A stretch of 64,000 bases of DNA, taken from positions 99,270 through 163,269 of the forward strand of contig MLAK01000949.1 of NCBI GenBank assembly GCA_001839685.1. Reading direction: 5' to 3'. This DNA comes from Tritrichomonas foetus (Eukaryota; Parabasalia; Tritrichomonadida; Tritrichomonadidae). Numbering within the stretch: position 1 is the stretch's first letter; each line of letters starts with the position of its first letter. The translations under genes and the position numbers were made by a program. The notes beneath the pieces were generated by a model. It was given only the letters and a program-made list of their open reading frames with translations, did no database searches and was not told the DNA's origin. Shown one piece after another: positions 31,467 to 42,564 of the stretch.

Positions 31467-31985
31467 TTTATTGATTTTCAAATTGGATACATTCCTTCTA
31501 TTATTATGATAAACATGTCTTAAATAGTGATTTAATGATTTATAATATAATATTTGGTCTAGTGTCTCTAAAAATGCTAATGATTAATCATTTTTCAAAA
31601 AGTGATTATTAAAATATAATTGTTTTATAGATTGCCGATAACATGTCATTTCTGGACTTTTTTCCATCTGAACGCAGTTTGTGCCTATCGAATAAAAAGT
31701 TATGAACATATGAATTTCCACGCATATACAATTTTTCTTATGTTTGACAGATTTTTATGAGAACAAAAACAGTACCAATATCTTGGAATTGATAAAGAAT
31801 TTTAGATTATGATTCTAAATAATATTATAATGAATGGTATATAATGATTTTAATATTAATATTATATTGTACACTCAATAATGGATGTGGAAATATGCAA
31901 TTAACCTCGCGATTAAATTTGAATAGTGTTAACCTCATTTAATATTCAATGCAAATTCAACTATTCTCTCAAATTTCAATTAACA
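31467..31985. other. AT-rich intergenic region
   Basis: No gene is supported in this spacer. Confidence 0.5.
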
Positions 31986-31990
31986 TCACT
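31986..31990 (+). promoter_or_regulatory. Initiator of the MATE gene
   Basis: TCACT fits TCA-Py-T. The +1 A at 31988 is 15 nt before the ATG at 32003, which supports that codon over the earlier one at 31949. Confidence 0.45.
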
Positions 31991-32002
31991 CTTTTATTTT
32001 CC

Positions 32003-33734
32003 ATGATGAATCGCCAGGATATTACGGATAAGGCCCCGACTGAAGAAATGAAGGAATGTTTAAACAAGTCGATTGATGACCTTGTGCATGACAAAGAGCA
32101 AGAAATTCACGATTTGGAAGATTCTAGATCATCAAATAGTGCGCTTGATGAGAAAAAAGAAAATGAAAAGTCAGATGATGAATCAAGTCCAGATAAAATA
32201 ACAAATAATGATGAGAACTTCAGATTAGGTGGCAGATCACCAGTATCTACCATTTTACCATTTCACAATTGGACCACTTTTATCACAATTATGTCAATCA
32301 TTTTATGGTTTAATGGATTCTTTTTGGGTTTCAAGATCAATTGGACAGAAAGGAATGACAGTTATGAGTATTATTATTGTTGTCGATTTTATCAATATTG
32401 CATTTGCCCAATTTTTCAATGTTTCAATGAGTGCCAAAATATCTTATTTATTTGGAAAAAATCAAAAGAAAGAATGTGGACAAGTTGTTGTTGATATTTT
32501 AAGATTATGCATTATTGTTGGCCTAATTGTTCCAGAGATTTTAATTCCTTGTATAAAACCTTTAATGAGGTGGTATGGAGGAGATGATGAAATTGTTGCA
32601 ATGTGTTTTGAATATTTATTGGTTACATTATGTTGCAGTATGATTAACTATACATATTTATCACTTTGTGGTTTACTTCAAGCAATGGGAAATTCAGTGA
32701 TTTATGGAATTTGCAACTTAACTTCTTCCTGCTTGAACATGCTCGTTTTTGATCCACTTTTCTTACTGGGATTCAAAACTGGAATGTGGGGTGTTTCTTT
32801 TGCAACAATTTTATCGAACTTTTGTCCAATGCTTGTTCTATACATATACCTATTTTGTGGTAAATTTACGGTAAAACCATCTTTGAAGAGTTATTTTAAG
32901 AAATTTAACCCACATAGTTTTGATGCTTTACGAGTATCTATTAGTCAATTAATTTCGAATCTAGCAACATCTATTCCTATGCTCCTTCTTTCCAAATTAC
33001 TCGGAAAATCTGCAGCTAGTGTTGGAATCTATAATGAAGTTATGGCATCATGGAATGTTAATGATCGTTTATACACATTTGCTATTTGTGTTTGTAATGG
33101 ATTAAATCAAGGTTTCTTGCCAGCTGCTTCATATGCGTTTGGAAATGCAAATATTAAGAGACTTTCTAAGATGTATTTCATTACAATTGCAATTGGAACA
33201 TCATGGACTATATTTGTATGCGTACTTATTGAAGCAATTCCTCAATTTTTTGCCCGAATCTGGGGAAGCGATCCACTTTATATCGAAATTGCATCTAAAT
33301 CATTAAGAATTGAATTTATCACGTGTATGGCAAATCAAGTAGTTCTGACAACAACTGCGTGCCTCCAAGCTATAAGAATGGTTACACTATCTGTTGTTAA
33401 TTCATTCATCACAATGTTAATTCCAATTCCCGTTTTCAGTGTTATGATCTACTTTATTGATAAGCATGATCCAATTAAATTGATGTATTCATTTATGGCA
33501 CATGATTTATGGGCATTGGTATTTTCTATTGGAATTATTTTATGGAAATTACGTTTTTTATGGAAGCCAGATCAAAAAGAAGAAAAAGAATTGTCTCAAA
33601 TAGATGATCAAGAAGATCCTAATCATCAAAATGAAATCAATGAATGCTATAGTCAAGAAAAATCAAATGCAGGCAAAAATGGTTTAGACGATTACTTAAT
33701 CCCATCGGCTAAAAAATTGACAGAGATATCGTAA
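32003..33734 (+). pseudogene. MATE multidrug/toxin exporter, disrupted by a single-base frameshift
   Basis: Two overlapping frames make one MATE-family antiporter of about 575 residues. The first frame gives an acidic N-terminal tail and the conserved RLGGRSPVSTIL. The second, open to 33734, supplies FTIGPLLSQLCQSFYGLMDS and the 12 membrane helices. The frames meet at 32253-32263 among T-runs; one surplus T would explain the switch. The second frame has only a GTG near its beginning, so it is not an independent gene. The rest is intact, including the acidic cytoplasmic tail. Trichomonads have expanded MATE families. The break may be a sequencing error, an allele or recent loss. An initiator precedes the ATG. 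Confidence 0.8.
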
Positions 33735-34782
33735 GAATGAATTCATCCATGAACAATTTGTGTGATAGAAACAAAAGCCAAATAGAATTTGTCGAAAAAT
33801 GATACAAACAGAGACTGTTTTCAGAATTTTGTGTTCATGAAGATTCCCGAAATTAAGAAAAGAGAATTTGGATCACAGTGATCTATATTATATTTTAAAA
33901 TGATTATGTGTTTCCATTTCTCACCTTTTTATCCTAAAAATGAAGATAAATATTATCCAAAATAATAAATATTTTATACACTTTGGTGATTTGGAATTAT
34001 CTTTGTTTTTTCTTGATTATTTCTTTTAATATTTTGCAGAGGGAAACAATAGTTAAAATACAAAGGAATGAAATAATATCAGAGTTCCTTTGAAAAAATT
34101 AATTATTCTTAAGAAATGTTTCTATGTTGATGAACTTTTTCTAATAGATTTTCAAAGATGCCTCAATTTATCAATCATTAGACGGGAAACACTGAATAAT
34201 ATTATGACTTTTATTAAATTTCGAATTACATTGAAACGTTGTGTTTTTTCTTAAAAAATGACTTTAAACGATATAAAATTAAGATGTAATCTAGAACTTA
34301 ATCTTTGAGTTCAATCCAATTAATTTCATTCAGATATCTATATTCTGATACCTATTAGCTTGAATGAATAATTTCTAACAAGCATATTAAGCAGTATCGT
34401 TCTACAAAAATGATAATCTCATAATTGATAGAATCTGTCATTGGATTCAATATTTTTCTTCAAGAAGGCCATTGTCGTTGAGAAATTATCTACTAATTAT
34501 AGATCCAATACTAAATAACACACCCATTATTCTGATTTTTTTCGTCAAAAAAAGAAAACTAACGAATAGCAGAATTATTCCAAAACATTTAATTGAATGC
34601 GATGGTGAGAAATAATTGATTCAATTGTATTCATTAAATAGTTTATTTCTATAGATGTCGTTGTCAATTAATTGAATGAATTCCTTTTGAATTTCATATT
34701 TGTGAGGAAGAATATTATCAGAATATTGAATGAGAAATTGAATTCGACTTTGGAAATTAAATTAACTTTGCGTCCATAAAAC
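33735..34782. other. AT-rich intergenic region
   Basis: About 1 kb with no gene, repeat or RNA gene that I can support. Confidence 0.5.
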
Positions 34783-36432
34783 ATGATTTATATCTTCCTT
34801 TTGTTTATTCGGTCCTCCTTCAAAGAGAAAATTACCTCGATCTCAGAAGCAACAAGCAGCCTATTTCAATTCGACAAAGTTCGCGAGAAAAATTATTTTT
34901 TATTCGAAAATAACGGCGATCGATCCGAACCAAAAGCTGGCGACGTAAAAATGATGATGCTCGAGACACATCATATTTATCCAGAGAAGCCTCCGATCGA
35001 AAGGGCAATTTTTGTACCGCCTCGAGAATTTCTCAAAATTGGAGAATGGCAGGAAGACAATGAAGGAGTTAATTTTGATGGAAAGGAAGTGAAATGCATA
35101 ACATCAAATTCTTTTCACGATCAAATAACCTACGAGTATACAGGATGTGATTTTTGGATAAGAAATAATTTCACTCCAAGGAGTGGCCTAATGGGAGTTA
35201 TTTTGGATGGTATACTTCTCGATTCCATTCAAACTATCTCAAATCGAACGATGAAAAACATTCTTTCATTTGTTTCATCGAACGTGACTTATGGAAAACA
35301 CAATGTGACAATATTTAATAATCAAACAGGATCTTCCGTTACTTTTTGTGGTTTATACTATTCCGATTCTGTGTATGATCCCCAAGTCATACCAAAGCAA
35401 TCAGTTTCTCTTGATTCTATCCGAATCAATGAATCACTAACTGACGCGCAAAACATCGAGCCACTAATGGAATCATCAATCACACAGTCAATAGAAGAAC
35501 TTACTCATATTCATGCCTTATCATCAACGAATACTACAAGTAAAGTTAACAGAACCTCATTACTTCCAATCGAAAATTTAGTGCCATCACCGTCTCCATC
35601 AGATCAAATAATTTATCAAGAAATAAAAGAAAGCATAACGTTTGAAAACCAAACAGGAATTCCACCAAATATTGAAATTGTTGCTGGAAATGAAGTTACT
35701 TTGAAACTTCAAAATGGAGAAGAAATGGCTATCGAAAATATCAAGGCTTGTGAAGATACAGTTTTGAAAGTTGATAATCTTGTAATTTCCAATCAAATCA
35801 CACTTGAAGGTCAATCAATCGTGTCTGCCATTGAAGGAAGCAAAATTGACATTATTCATCTTGGAACTGTGTTTAACTTTCATTCGACAACCGATAATAT
35901 CTTTCCTTTCATTGATCTAGGACTCCTTGGTGAAAAGTTTAAGAAAACACCTAAATCAATAAATATCATAATTGATAGTAATCTAACAAAAGTCATCAAT
36001 TTGGTTCGTGGTCGTACTCTAAATTGTTTGGATTGGCTTGGCGCAGTGAGATTAATAATAAATGAAAACAATTCCGACAAATATTTTGTGAAATGCGAAT
36101 ATGAAGATGAAAAAATGAATAGTTATGATTTTTTGTTGAATCAATCCACAACATCGCAAAAATCGAGAAAGATGACTAATAATTATACATATGAATCCAT
36201 TATTCAAATTAAACCATATTCTACTCCCCATCCACAAGAAGGTTCTCAATCTGATAATCGATCAATGTTAATCACAGCGTTGAGTAGTCTCGGTTGTGTC
36301 ATATTTGTGATACTAATTGTAATTATGATCTATTTTACTTGTAAGAAGCGAGCTATTCAATATACATATCATCTCGGCAATTCATTTAATGATTTTGATG
36401 AAAATTCTGATTCAAATATCACCCACCATTAA
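34783..36432 (+). CDS. Type I single-pass surface protein, lectin-like ectodomain
   Basis: This 549-residue protein has a short hydrophobic N-terminus (MIYIFLLFI), a long ectodomain with many N-x-S/T sequons, one membrane helix at about 495-518 (SLGCVIFVILIVIMIYF), and a short tail rich in Asp, Ser and Asn. Residues 90-195 resemble a jelly-roll carbohydrate-binding fold: DFWIRNNFTPRSGLMGVILD, then HNVTIFNNQTGSSVTFCGLY. That fold call is inference. Residues 290-410 look like beta-rich repeats. The next gene has the same topology, so the two may form a local surface-protein pair. No close family is recognised. Confidence 0.7.
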   Translation: MIYIFLLFIRSSFKEKITSISEATSSLFQFDKVREKNYFLFENNGDRSEPKAGDVKMMMLETHHIYPEKPPIERAIFVPPREFLKIGEWQEDNEGVNFDGKEVKCITSNSFHDQITYEYTGCDFWIRNNFTPRSGLMGVILDGILLDSIQTISNRTMKNILSFVSSNVTYGKHNVTIFNNQTGSSVTFCGLYYSDSVYDPQVIPKQSVSLDSIRINESLTDAQNIEPLMESSITQSIEELTHIHALSSTNTTSKVNRTSLLPIENLVPSPSPSDQIIYQEIKESITFENQTGIPPNIEIVAGNEVTLKLQNGEEMAIENIKACEDTVLKVDNLVISNQITLEGQSIVSAIEGSKIDIIHLGTVFNFHSTTDNIFPFIDLGLLGEKFKKTPKSINIIIDSNLTKVINLVRGRTLNCLDWLGAVRLIINENNSDKYFVKCEYEDEKMNSYDFLLNQSTTSQKSRKMTNNYTYESIIQIKPYSTPHPQEGSQSDNRSMLITALSSLGCVIFVILIVIMIYFTCKKRAIQYTYHLGNSFNDFDENSDSNITHH

Positions 36433-36670
36433 ATTTGTTTGAAAACTACGTTAATTGTTTATGTAAAATATATCGGTCTCATAATTAGACAATAATTTAT
36501 TCATTTTTTCTATTGAAAGAATATTTCTGGTTATTTGATTTGATCAATTGAACGCTAAAAAGGTAAAAATAGTCAAATATAAAGATTTTATTTGAATTAT
36601 CACAAATCGAACAGTTAGCGTTATATTGAATATTCAAAATAATTTTGTAATCAAATGTTCCAGAATTTTA

Positions 36671-36680
36671 TCATTTCATA
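36671..36680 (+). promoter_or_regulatory. Tandem initiators of the second membrane-protein gene
   Basis: TCATT (36671-36675) and TCATA (36676-36680) are adjacent. Their +1 A residues are 13 and 8 nt before the ATG at 36686, fixing that start. Confidence 0.5.
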
Positions 36681-36685
36681 ATTTT

Positions 36686-37789
36686 ATGTTGTTTCTTCTT
36701 ACCTTATTTCAAATATGGACGGTCATTGAAGAAGGATATCATGGACGTGAAAATATCGAAAATGAAACAATACTTATAAAGCTTTCATCTTCAACACATG
36801 CTTTTCTTTTTAGTACTGATTCATTTGAATCAATTATAATTGATAACAATACTATTCCAGTTTCTTCATTTAATAGCGAACTAGGAATCCTAATTGAAGG
36901 AAAAGAAAGTGCATTAATTCAAACTTGCCACTATATAAGTTCAAACGTTTCAATTTGGCTGATCCCGAAAACTCTTTGTGATGAAAATTCTTTTTATTTG
37001 TTTGGTGAAGCTCAAATGAAGACCAAAATTGAGCTAAAACATTTGTTTGATAGTGCAAATTCAACATTTTGTGGGTTTGTTCCAGCATTTAACTACTTTT
37101 CAAATACAAAAGTGAATTTTGGAGTGAAAGAATCCAATTTCCCAATAATTTCATATCTCTTTTCAGATAATTTTTCACAATATGATATATTTTCTACAGG
37201 ATATTCTGAGAAAATTATCATCAACAGACCATTTTTTATACATTATTCCATTGGTAATAATCATGAACAAACAGATAATACAAATATAGATTTGCTCCTG
37301 GAAAGAGAAATGTTTGGTCCTTATTTAGAAGTGGAAGGTCTTGGTTGTGTAAATGACATTATTAAAGTTTGTAATCCAGATGGATGTAAAAAACACGAAA
37401 ATTGGGTGAATGACATCGAATACAAATGTAATGAAGATTTATTGAATCTTTTCCAATATTTCTGGATTGGATTGATTATTGCTCTAGCTCTTATTATTAT
37501 TGTGATTATTGTGTTTTGTATTTGTGGTTGTTGTGCATGTTGTTTCACCGTATGCGCAATTAACAGAGACAAAGAAAATCGGATCAAAAACGACAAAGGA
37601 AACTTAAATCAAGACAATTTAAATGACCAAGAAATAGAAAATAATTTCAATAATTATTATTATGACCCAAATGCAAACAATTATAGTGATTATCCACCAA
37701 CAGGTTATTATGTCCAACCTCCGCAATTAATTATACCAGAACCAAGTTATCATCCTGTAGAATTGAATAACAATATTCACTATCCATGA
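36686..37789 (+). CDS. Type I membrane protein with Asn/Pro/Tyr-rich tail
   Basis: 367 residues. MLFLLTLFQIWTVIEEG at the N-terminus is a good signal peptide. The ectodomain of about 240 residues carries several sequons and scattered cysteines. A membrane helix at about 257-290 (YFWIGLIIALALIIIVIIVF) is followed by a Cys cluster (CICGCCACC) that may be palmitoylated. The cytoplasmic tail is rich in Asn, Asp, Pro and Tyr (DYPPTGYYVQPPQL), which suggests sorting or adaptor motifs. The open frame extends to 36626 but begins with TTG. The initiator pair and signal peptide support 36686. No family is recognised. Confidence 0.7.
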   Translation: MLFLLTLFQIWTVIEEGYHGRENIENETILIKLSSSTHAFLFSTDSFESIIIDNNTIPVSSFNSELGILIEGKESALIQTCHYISSNVSIWLIPKTLCDENSFYLFGEAQMKTKIELKHLFDSANSTFCGFVPAFNYFSNTKVNFGVKESNFPIISYLFSDNFSQYDIFSTGYSEKIIINRPFFIHYSIGNNHEQTDNTNIDLLLEREMFGPYLEVEGLGCVNDIIKVCNPDGCKKHENWVNDIEYKCNEDLLNLFQYFWIGLIIALALIIIVIIVFCICGCCACCFTVCAINRDKENRIKNDKGNLNQDNLNDQEIENNFNNYYYDPNANNYSDYPPTGYYVQPPQLIIPEPSYHPVELNNNIHYP

Positions 37790-39497
37790 AATCACTGCCC
37801 AACGTCAGATTACTGTGATCATCCACTGAAATATAATTTATGAAATGGGTTCATTTGTATTTTAATATAAATTTTAAAATGATATACAAATTATATTTCA
37901 TATAAATGACTTTTTTATGCCTATTCTCCCAAATCATCAAATAATTGTGTAAAATGTATAAATTATCAAATTATTCAAAAAATTCATAAAATCTTTCATC
38001 GCATAATTGATTGAAACAATTAACAACGTTGAAAGAATAAAATTTAACTTAGGAGAAATATCGGCTGTGCTAACATCATCCATTTAAAAAAATAAAGGAT
38101 TGACATAAATCATCACGATGCTCAGAAAATGGAGTAGATAAGGAATCAATTGACGATAGAAAAGTTTTATGTATAAATATAAACTATTGAATCGAGACGG
38201 ATAAAACATTGAGGTATTTGATTATTCACTGTCATATTAGAGAAAAATGATTTGGATATTATTTCAGTTACTAGTTTTAATATTTATATGTACGGTATTT
38301 CTTAGTCATATTTAAAATTCATCGAGTTATTTATCAATCAAAATTTGAATAATTTCCAGAATTCAAAATGATTCAAATCATTTGAATCAAAGTATTTTAT
38401 ATTTTTATCTAATCTTTACGTAAAGGATTTTTGATCACGAGAAATTCGATTTTTATAGGTAAATATATATATATTGAAAATAAGAACACAAAATTGGGGA
38501 ACTTACATAAACGGTGTCTGAATATATTCAAACATCAAAACGATTTTTTTGAATATTGTGTTTGAATGGAGAATCAACTGATGATACCAATTTATGGGCT
38601 TTCAAGCGAAGGATAGCAATTTTTATCTTGATATATATTCTATCTATACTTAATAATATCGTATTATCGAGAATAAATGTTTTATTTAAATACTTAAAAA
38701 GATATAGAGATGGCATTATGATGTTAATTGAAATTTTTTTGAGTGAATTCAAACAAACAAAATTGAATATTCAATAACTTATTGAAAATTGTTGATGAAA
38801 AAATAAAATGCGTTATTACGAGGAAGTTTTTTCTGGAAATTTACTATAAATCTGATAGAATGATGGTTATTATAATGTAAATATTCAAGTTAGCATAAAT
38901 CATGATTGAAATGAAAATTGTGAAATCACAAAATTCAATAACGAATATTGAATTTAATTAACAAATAAAATAATGATTTCTCAAGAAACTATGACAACTG
39001 ATTTTACTTTATAAAAAAAAGGAAAAAAAATGCATAGAATTATCAAGTGATATTTCCCCAATCAAAGTAACCATTGGGTTTAAAACCATTCCTATATTTA
39101 TTATAACTGTATAGCACTAATGAATATATATTTGACAACAAAAATCGCGTTATTTAATGAAGTTTAGTTGGTTAATACTTGATTTTTATTGACCAAACGC
39201 TAAATTGGATGTGATATTAAGAATAATTGTATTCAAATATCTAATCTAAAAATAAAATTATTATATATAGAAAATTCAGGGTACTATTCAATAAATTCAA
39301 TCTTATTTTTATATATAAAATTCAGGGTACTATTCAATAAATTTAATCATATTTTTTTACATAGAAAATTCAGGGTACTATTCTGATTATTAACTTTGTG
39401 GAAATATTCTGATGCTTATGAAATTTCATTATAATAACCATATGAAAAATAATTAAATTAAATGGATTAAATCTGAAAAATAAATTTCAATTCAACC
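37790..39497. other. Long AT-rich intergenic region
   Basis: About 1.7 kb without a supported gene. It contains a three-copy repeat at 39262-39385, described separately. Confidence 0.5.
39262..39385. repeat. Three tandem copies of a 46-48 bp repeat
   Basis: The core AAAATTCAGGGTACTATTC starts at 39271, 39317 and 39365, giving spacings of 46 and 48 bp. Copies are separated by AT-rich linker containing AATAAATT. Confidence 0.85.
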
Positions 39498-40700
39498 ATG
39501 TCAAATCACTCAATTTTATTTTTTGGAGAACTCATGAATGAGCGCATCAGTAAGATTCACGAGAAATTTGATCAAATAAACAGTGAACTTAATTCAAAAG
39601 GATATATATCAGAAGAAATAATTGGTCAAGGTGGCTTCTCAGCAGTTTTTCTTGTTTCATCTGATAAATACAAATCTCGCAAATTTGTGGCTAAAGTCAG
39701 TAACAAATATGATAGAAGAGGGAATGTAATTCACCGTGAAGTTGATCTTTTAATTGATTTAATTCACCCGAATATCATCACAATGTATGAATACTTTTAT
39801 GATAATGATTTCCTGTATATGATCTTAGAACACTGTCCAGGTGGAAGTCTCGAAGATGCCATCAAGAATGAAGGACCCCTTTGTCAAAAAGAGCTATATC
39901 GTGTTTTTACATCAATCGTTCAAGCTGTGGTTTGCTGCCATCAAAAAGGGATTGCTCATCAAGATATCAAACCATCAAATATCCTACTTGACGAACATGG
40001 AAGGGTAAAATTAGCAGATTTTGGTGTCAGTCAAAAATATGATAGAAATGACTACAAATTTAAAGTTAAAACATTAGTTGGTACAAAATGGTGTATGTCA
40101 CCAGAAAAAATGAATAGAGTTGAACATAACCCTTTTAGTTCAGATATTTGGTCACTTGGAATTACATTCTTAGAATTAGCATCTGGCAAAAATCCTTGGA
40201 ATAACTACTCATTGGATTCAATAGAAAATATGATAAAGTTTGGAATGGTTCCATTTCAAGATCATAATTTGCCAGAAGAATTTGAAAGAATCTTAAGAAA
40301 AATGTGTAATGCAGATCCATCAAAAAGAGCAAAAATTGACTGGATTCTTAAACAAGATCTTGTCCAAGAAAAAATAAATTTAATGCCTTTAGCATTGACT
40401 TATTCACATAATCCAAAACTCGGCCATGCTGTTGGAATGAGTTTACAAACACAAACAAGTCGTCCTCTTCTACTTCAAAGAATCGCATCTGGACGAGTTG
40501 GTGAAAAAATTTCTAATGGAAATGAAAGTTCCAACATAAATGTAAGCCAAAATATGTCAAATAACCAATTCAAAAGCTTCATGCTTTTCTCTTTGTCGGC
40601 GAGAAAAGATAGAATCAAAAATGCACCATCAAAGATGGGACAGCCTTCTGGAATTCGAAGAACATCATTTGCTGCCACTCTATTTTCAGAACCGATTTAA
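39498..40700 (+). CDS. Ser/Thr protein kinase, HQD-type catalytic loop
   Basis: 400 residues. The kinase domain spans about 35-292, with Gly loop GQGGFSAV (43-50), Lys66, catalytic loop HQDIKPSN (154-161), DFG at 174-176, and SPE (201-203) in place of APE. The HRD arginine is Gln155, which normally marks kinases not controlled by activation-loop phosphorylation. The catalytic Asp156 and Asn161 are present, so it should be active. The domain recalls the CAMK/STE-like kinases expanded in trichomonads. A basic, Ser-rich C-terminal tail of about 110 residues follows. The N-terminal 30 residues are a short helix. Substrates are unknown. Confidence 0.88.
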   Translation: MSNHSILFFGELMNERISKIHEKFDQINSELNSKGYISEEIIGQGGFSAVFLVSSDKYKSRKFVAKVSNKYDRRGNVIHREVDLLIDLIHPNIITMYEYFYDNDFLYMILEHCPGGSLEDAIKNEGPLCQKELYRVFTSIVQAVVCCHQKGIAHQDIKPSNILLDEHGRVKLADFGVSQKYDRNDYKFKVKTLVGTKWCMSPEKMNRVEHNPFSSDIWSLGITFLELASGKNPWNNYSLDSIENMIKFGMVPFQDHNLPEEFERILRKMCNADPSKRAKIDWILKQDLVQEKINLMPLALTYSHNPKLGHAVGMSLQTQTSRPLLLQRIASGRVGEKISNGNESSNINVSQNMSNNQFKSFMLFSLSARKDRIKNAPSKMGQPSGIRRTSFAATLFSEPI

Positions 40701-40733
40701 TTGTGTGGCATTTCCTTTCCAAAAATGATGCAT

Positions 40734-40762
40734 GTTTATCATTTCAAAAGGAAATGATAAAC
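40734..40762. repeat. Perfect hairpin in the kinase 3' flank
   Basis: A 12-bp stem (GTTTATCATTTC / GAAATGATAAAC) closes a 5-nt loop (AAAAG), starting 34 nt after the kinase stop codon. It could act as a 3' UTR structure or be the core of a small inverted-repeat element. Confidence 0.75.
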
Positions 40763-40917
40763 GCTTGTTTTGTTTGATTAATTCATTTAATAAGCGCATG
40801 CAGAGATAAGAATTTCCTGCATTTGTCGAGGGCGCTTATCATTTTCCAATAAGTTAATGGCAAAACTAATGAGTTAAGTGAAAGGTCAAAAAAAGTCATT
40901 AATGAGATCAATCAAAA

Positions 40918-40935
40918 AGTTATCAATTGATAACT
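40918..40935. repeat. Perfect 18-bp palindrome
   Basis: AGTTATCAATTGATAACT is self-complementary and lies about 195 bp upstream of the TKL kinase start, so a dimeric regulator site is possible. Confidence 0.7.
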
Positions 40936-41128
40936 CATTCAAAGGTTGCTCTTAACGAGTTTTCTATTAGACCGGTTTTACCGTGAACATCTAAGGTCAA
41001 ATAAAACGTCAAATTACCGAAAAGTGTATATATTTCTTGCATATTTTTGAATTCAATTTATCGACCATATATCAAGTGAAACAAGTCTGAAATCGAGTTT
41101 TTACTTCTCTTGATTAAAAAGAAGTATT

Positions 41129-42178
41129 ATGACTAATCTCTCAGATGTAATCTGCAATAGCAACAAGTATAAAGTCATTAGGGAAATAGGCAATGGAAGT
41201 TATGCCACTGTTTTTTTAGCAGAAGATCAAGAAGGCAATCAGGTTGCTCTTAAACAATTGAATTATTCTTTAAATTTTGAACACATGTTACAACAAGAGT
41301 TTATGAGAGAAATTTCTATAATGGCGATTCAAAATCATATGACTGTAATTGATATCATCAATTTTGCTTTACCATCAAGTGAAGAATGTGCTTTCATTGT
41401 GATGCCATTCATGAAAGGAGGAACTTTGGAAAGTAAAATTGATGAATATATTATTCAACCAAACGACAATTTTTTTTCACCAACTGACCGATCAAAGGCT
41501 GCTTTTGGAATTGCCTATGGAATGATGCACATTCATGCTCAACAAGTCATTCATCGTGATTTAAAAACACAGAATATATTATTGAATGATCAAAATGAAC
41601 CAGTAATTACCGATTTTGGTCTTTCTAAACCATATCGTGATGACATTTACATGTCACAGAGATGTGGCTCACCTTACTATATTGCTCCTGAAATAATCGA
41701 TACTGGTAATTTGACACCAAAAACTGATGTTTATTCATATTCAATAATTTTATATCGGTTATTTTTCGGTGAATATACCTTTTCTAATAATTCGTGTCAA
41801 AGTCTGAGACCTTCAGACATTTACAACAAAGTTGAAAAAGGTGATCGTTTTGAAATACCTCAAGGTGTTCCTCCATTTTGGGAAAATTTGATCAAGCAAT
41901 GTTGGAAACAGAATCCATTAAAAAGACCAACTTTTTGTGATATCGTAAAATTACTGATAGATGGGGAAAATCTCATTCCTGGTACTAACAAAGATGCTTT
42001 TTTTGATTATGTTCAAAGGCTTGTTGCTAATGATGACAAGTTTTTGAGACAAATGGGAATTAATATTCCATTTTCTAATGGAAATACTTATCAAGAAGAA
42101 GAAGAACTTCCTGAAGATACGGAAGAGTTCTCTTTTGTCGAAAAAAGCAATCCAATGATGATGAATGATTCAAGATGA
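41129..42178 (+). CDS. TKL-family protein kinase
   Basis: 349 residues, almost all kinase domain. Gly loop GNGSYATV (21-28), Lys42, HRDLKTQN (142-149), DFG (162-164), APE (186-188), and the TKL hallmark LIKQCWKQNPLKRPTFCDI near 270. All catalytic residues are present. The activation loop has CGSPYYIAPE. The C-terminal 40 residues are acidic and Ser-rich. It is a full-length relative of the kinase fragment at 21608-21925. TKL kinases are strongly expanded in trichomonads. No accessory domain (such as ankyrin or leucine-rich repeats) is attached. Confidence 0.92.
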   Translation: MTNLSDVICNSNKYKVIREIGNGSYATVFLAEDQEGNQVALKQLNYSLNFEHMLQQEFMREISIMAIQNHMTVIDIINFALPSSEECAFIVMPFMKGGTLESKIDEYIIQPNDNFFSPTDRSKAAFGIAYGMMHIHAQQVIHRDLKTQNILLNDQNEPVITDFGLSKPYRDDIYMSQRCGSPYYIAPEIIDTGNLTPKTDVYSYSIILYRLFFGEYTFSNNSCQSLRPSDIYNKVEKGDRFEIPQGVPPFWENLIKQCWKQNPLKRPTFCDIVKLLIDGENLIPGTNKDAFFDYVQRLVANDDKFLRQMGINIPFSNGNTYQEEEELPEDTEEFSFVEKSNPMMMNDSR

Positions 42179-42564
42179 ATATTTAACAGTTGTCAATATA
42201 TTGTTTAACCATATTTTAGATTATTTTTGTTATTTTTGAAACTAATTTTGATTTCTTTTTCTTTTTTTAGTCATTAAATTTAAGGGCCATGTCCCTTTTG
42301 ATCCATTTACTATGACTATCTAATCCTGTCGATTACAAAGCAAATCAATATATCTTATTGTTTCTAATTTGTATTATTATTGATGTGATCAGCCAAAAGA
42401 TGTAAAAAGGCATGCTTTCTTGCTTTAAAATTTTAACGGAATTGATTACATGAATGAAAGAATTGGAATTTCGAGAAATGTAAAATATGAAATATTTAAA
42501 TTTTCATTAATATTTTTATTATTATATTTTAATTAATACAAACAAACAAAATCAGTCTTCGATA
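42179..42564. other. Convergent 3' spacer
   Basis: AT-rich region between two convergent genes, with no feature seen. Confidence 0.5.

Larger units (their letters stand above)
40701..41128. other. Spacer between kinases, rich in inverted repeats
   Basis: It holds a perfect hairpin at 40734-40762 and a perfect 18-bp palindrome at 40918-40935, plus further TTATCATTT copies near 40830. No gene is seen. Confidence 0.6.
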
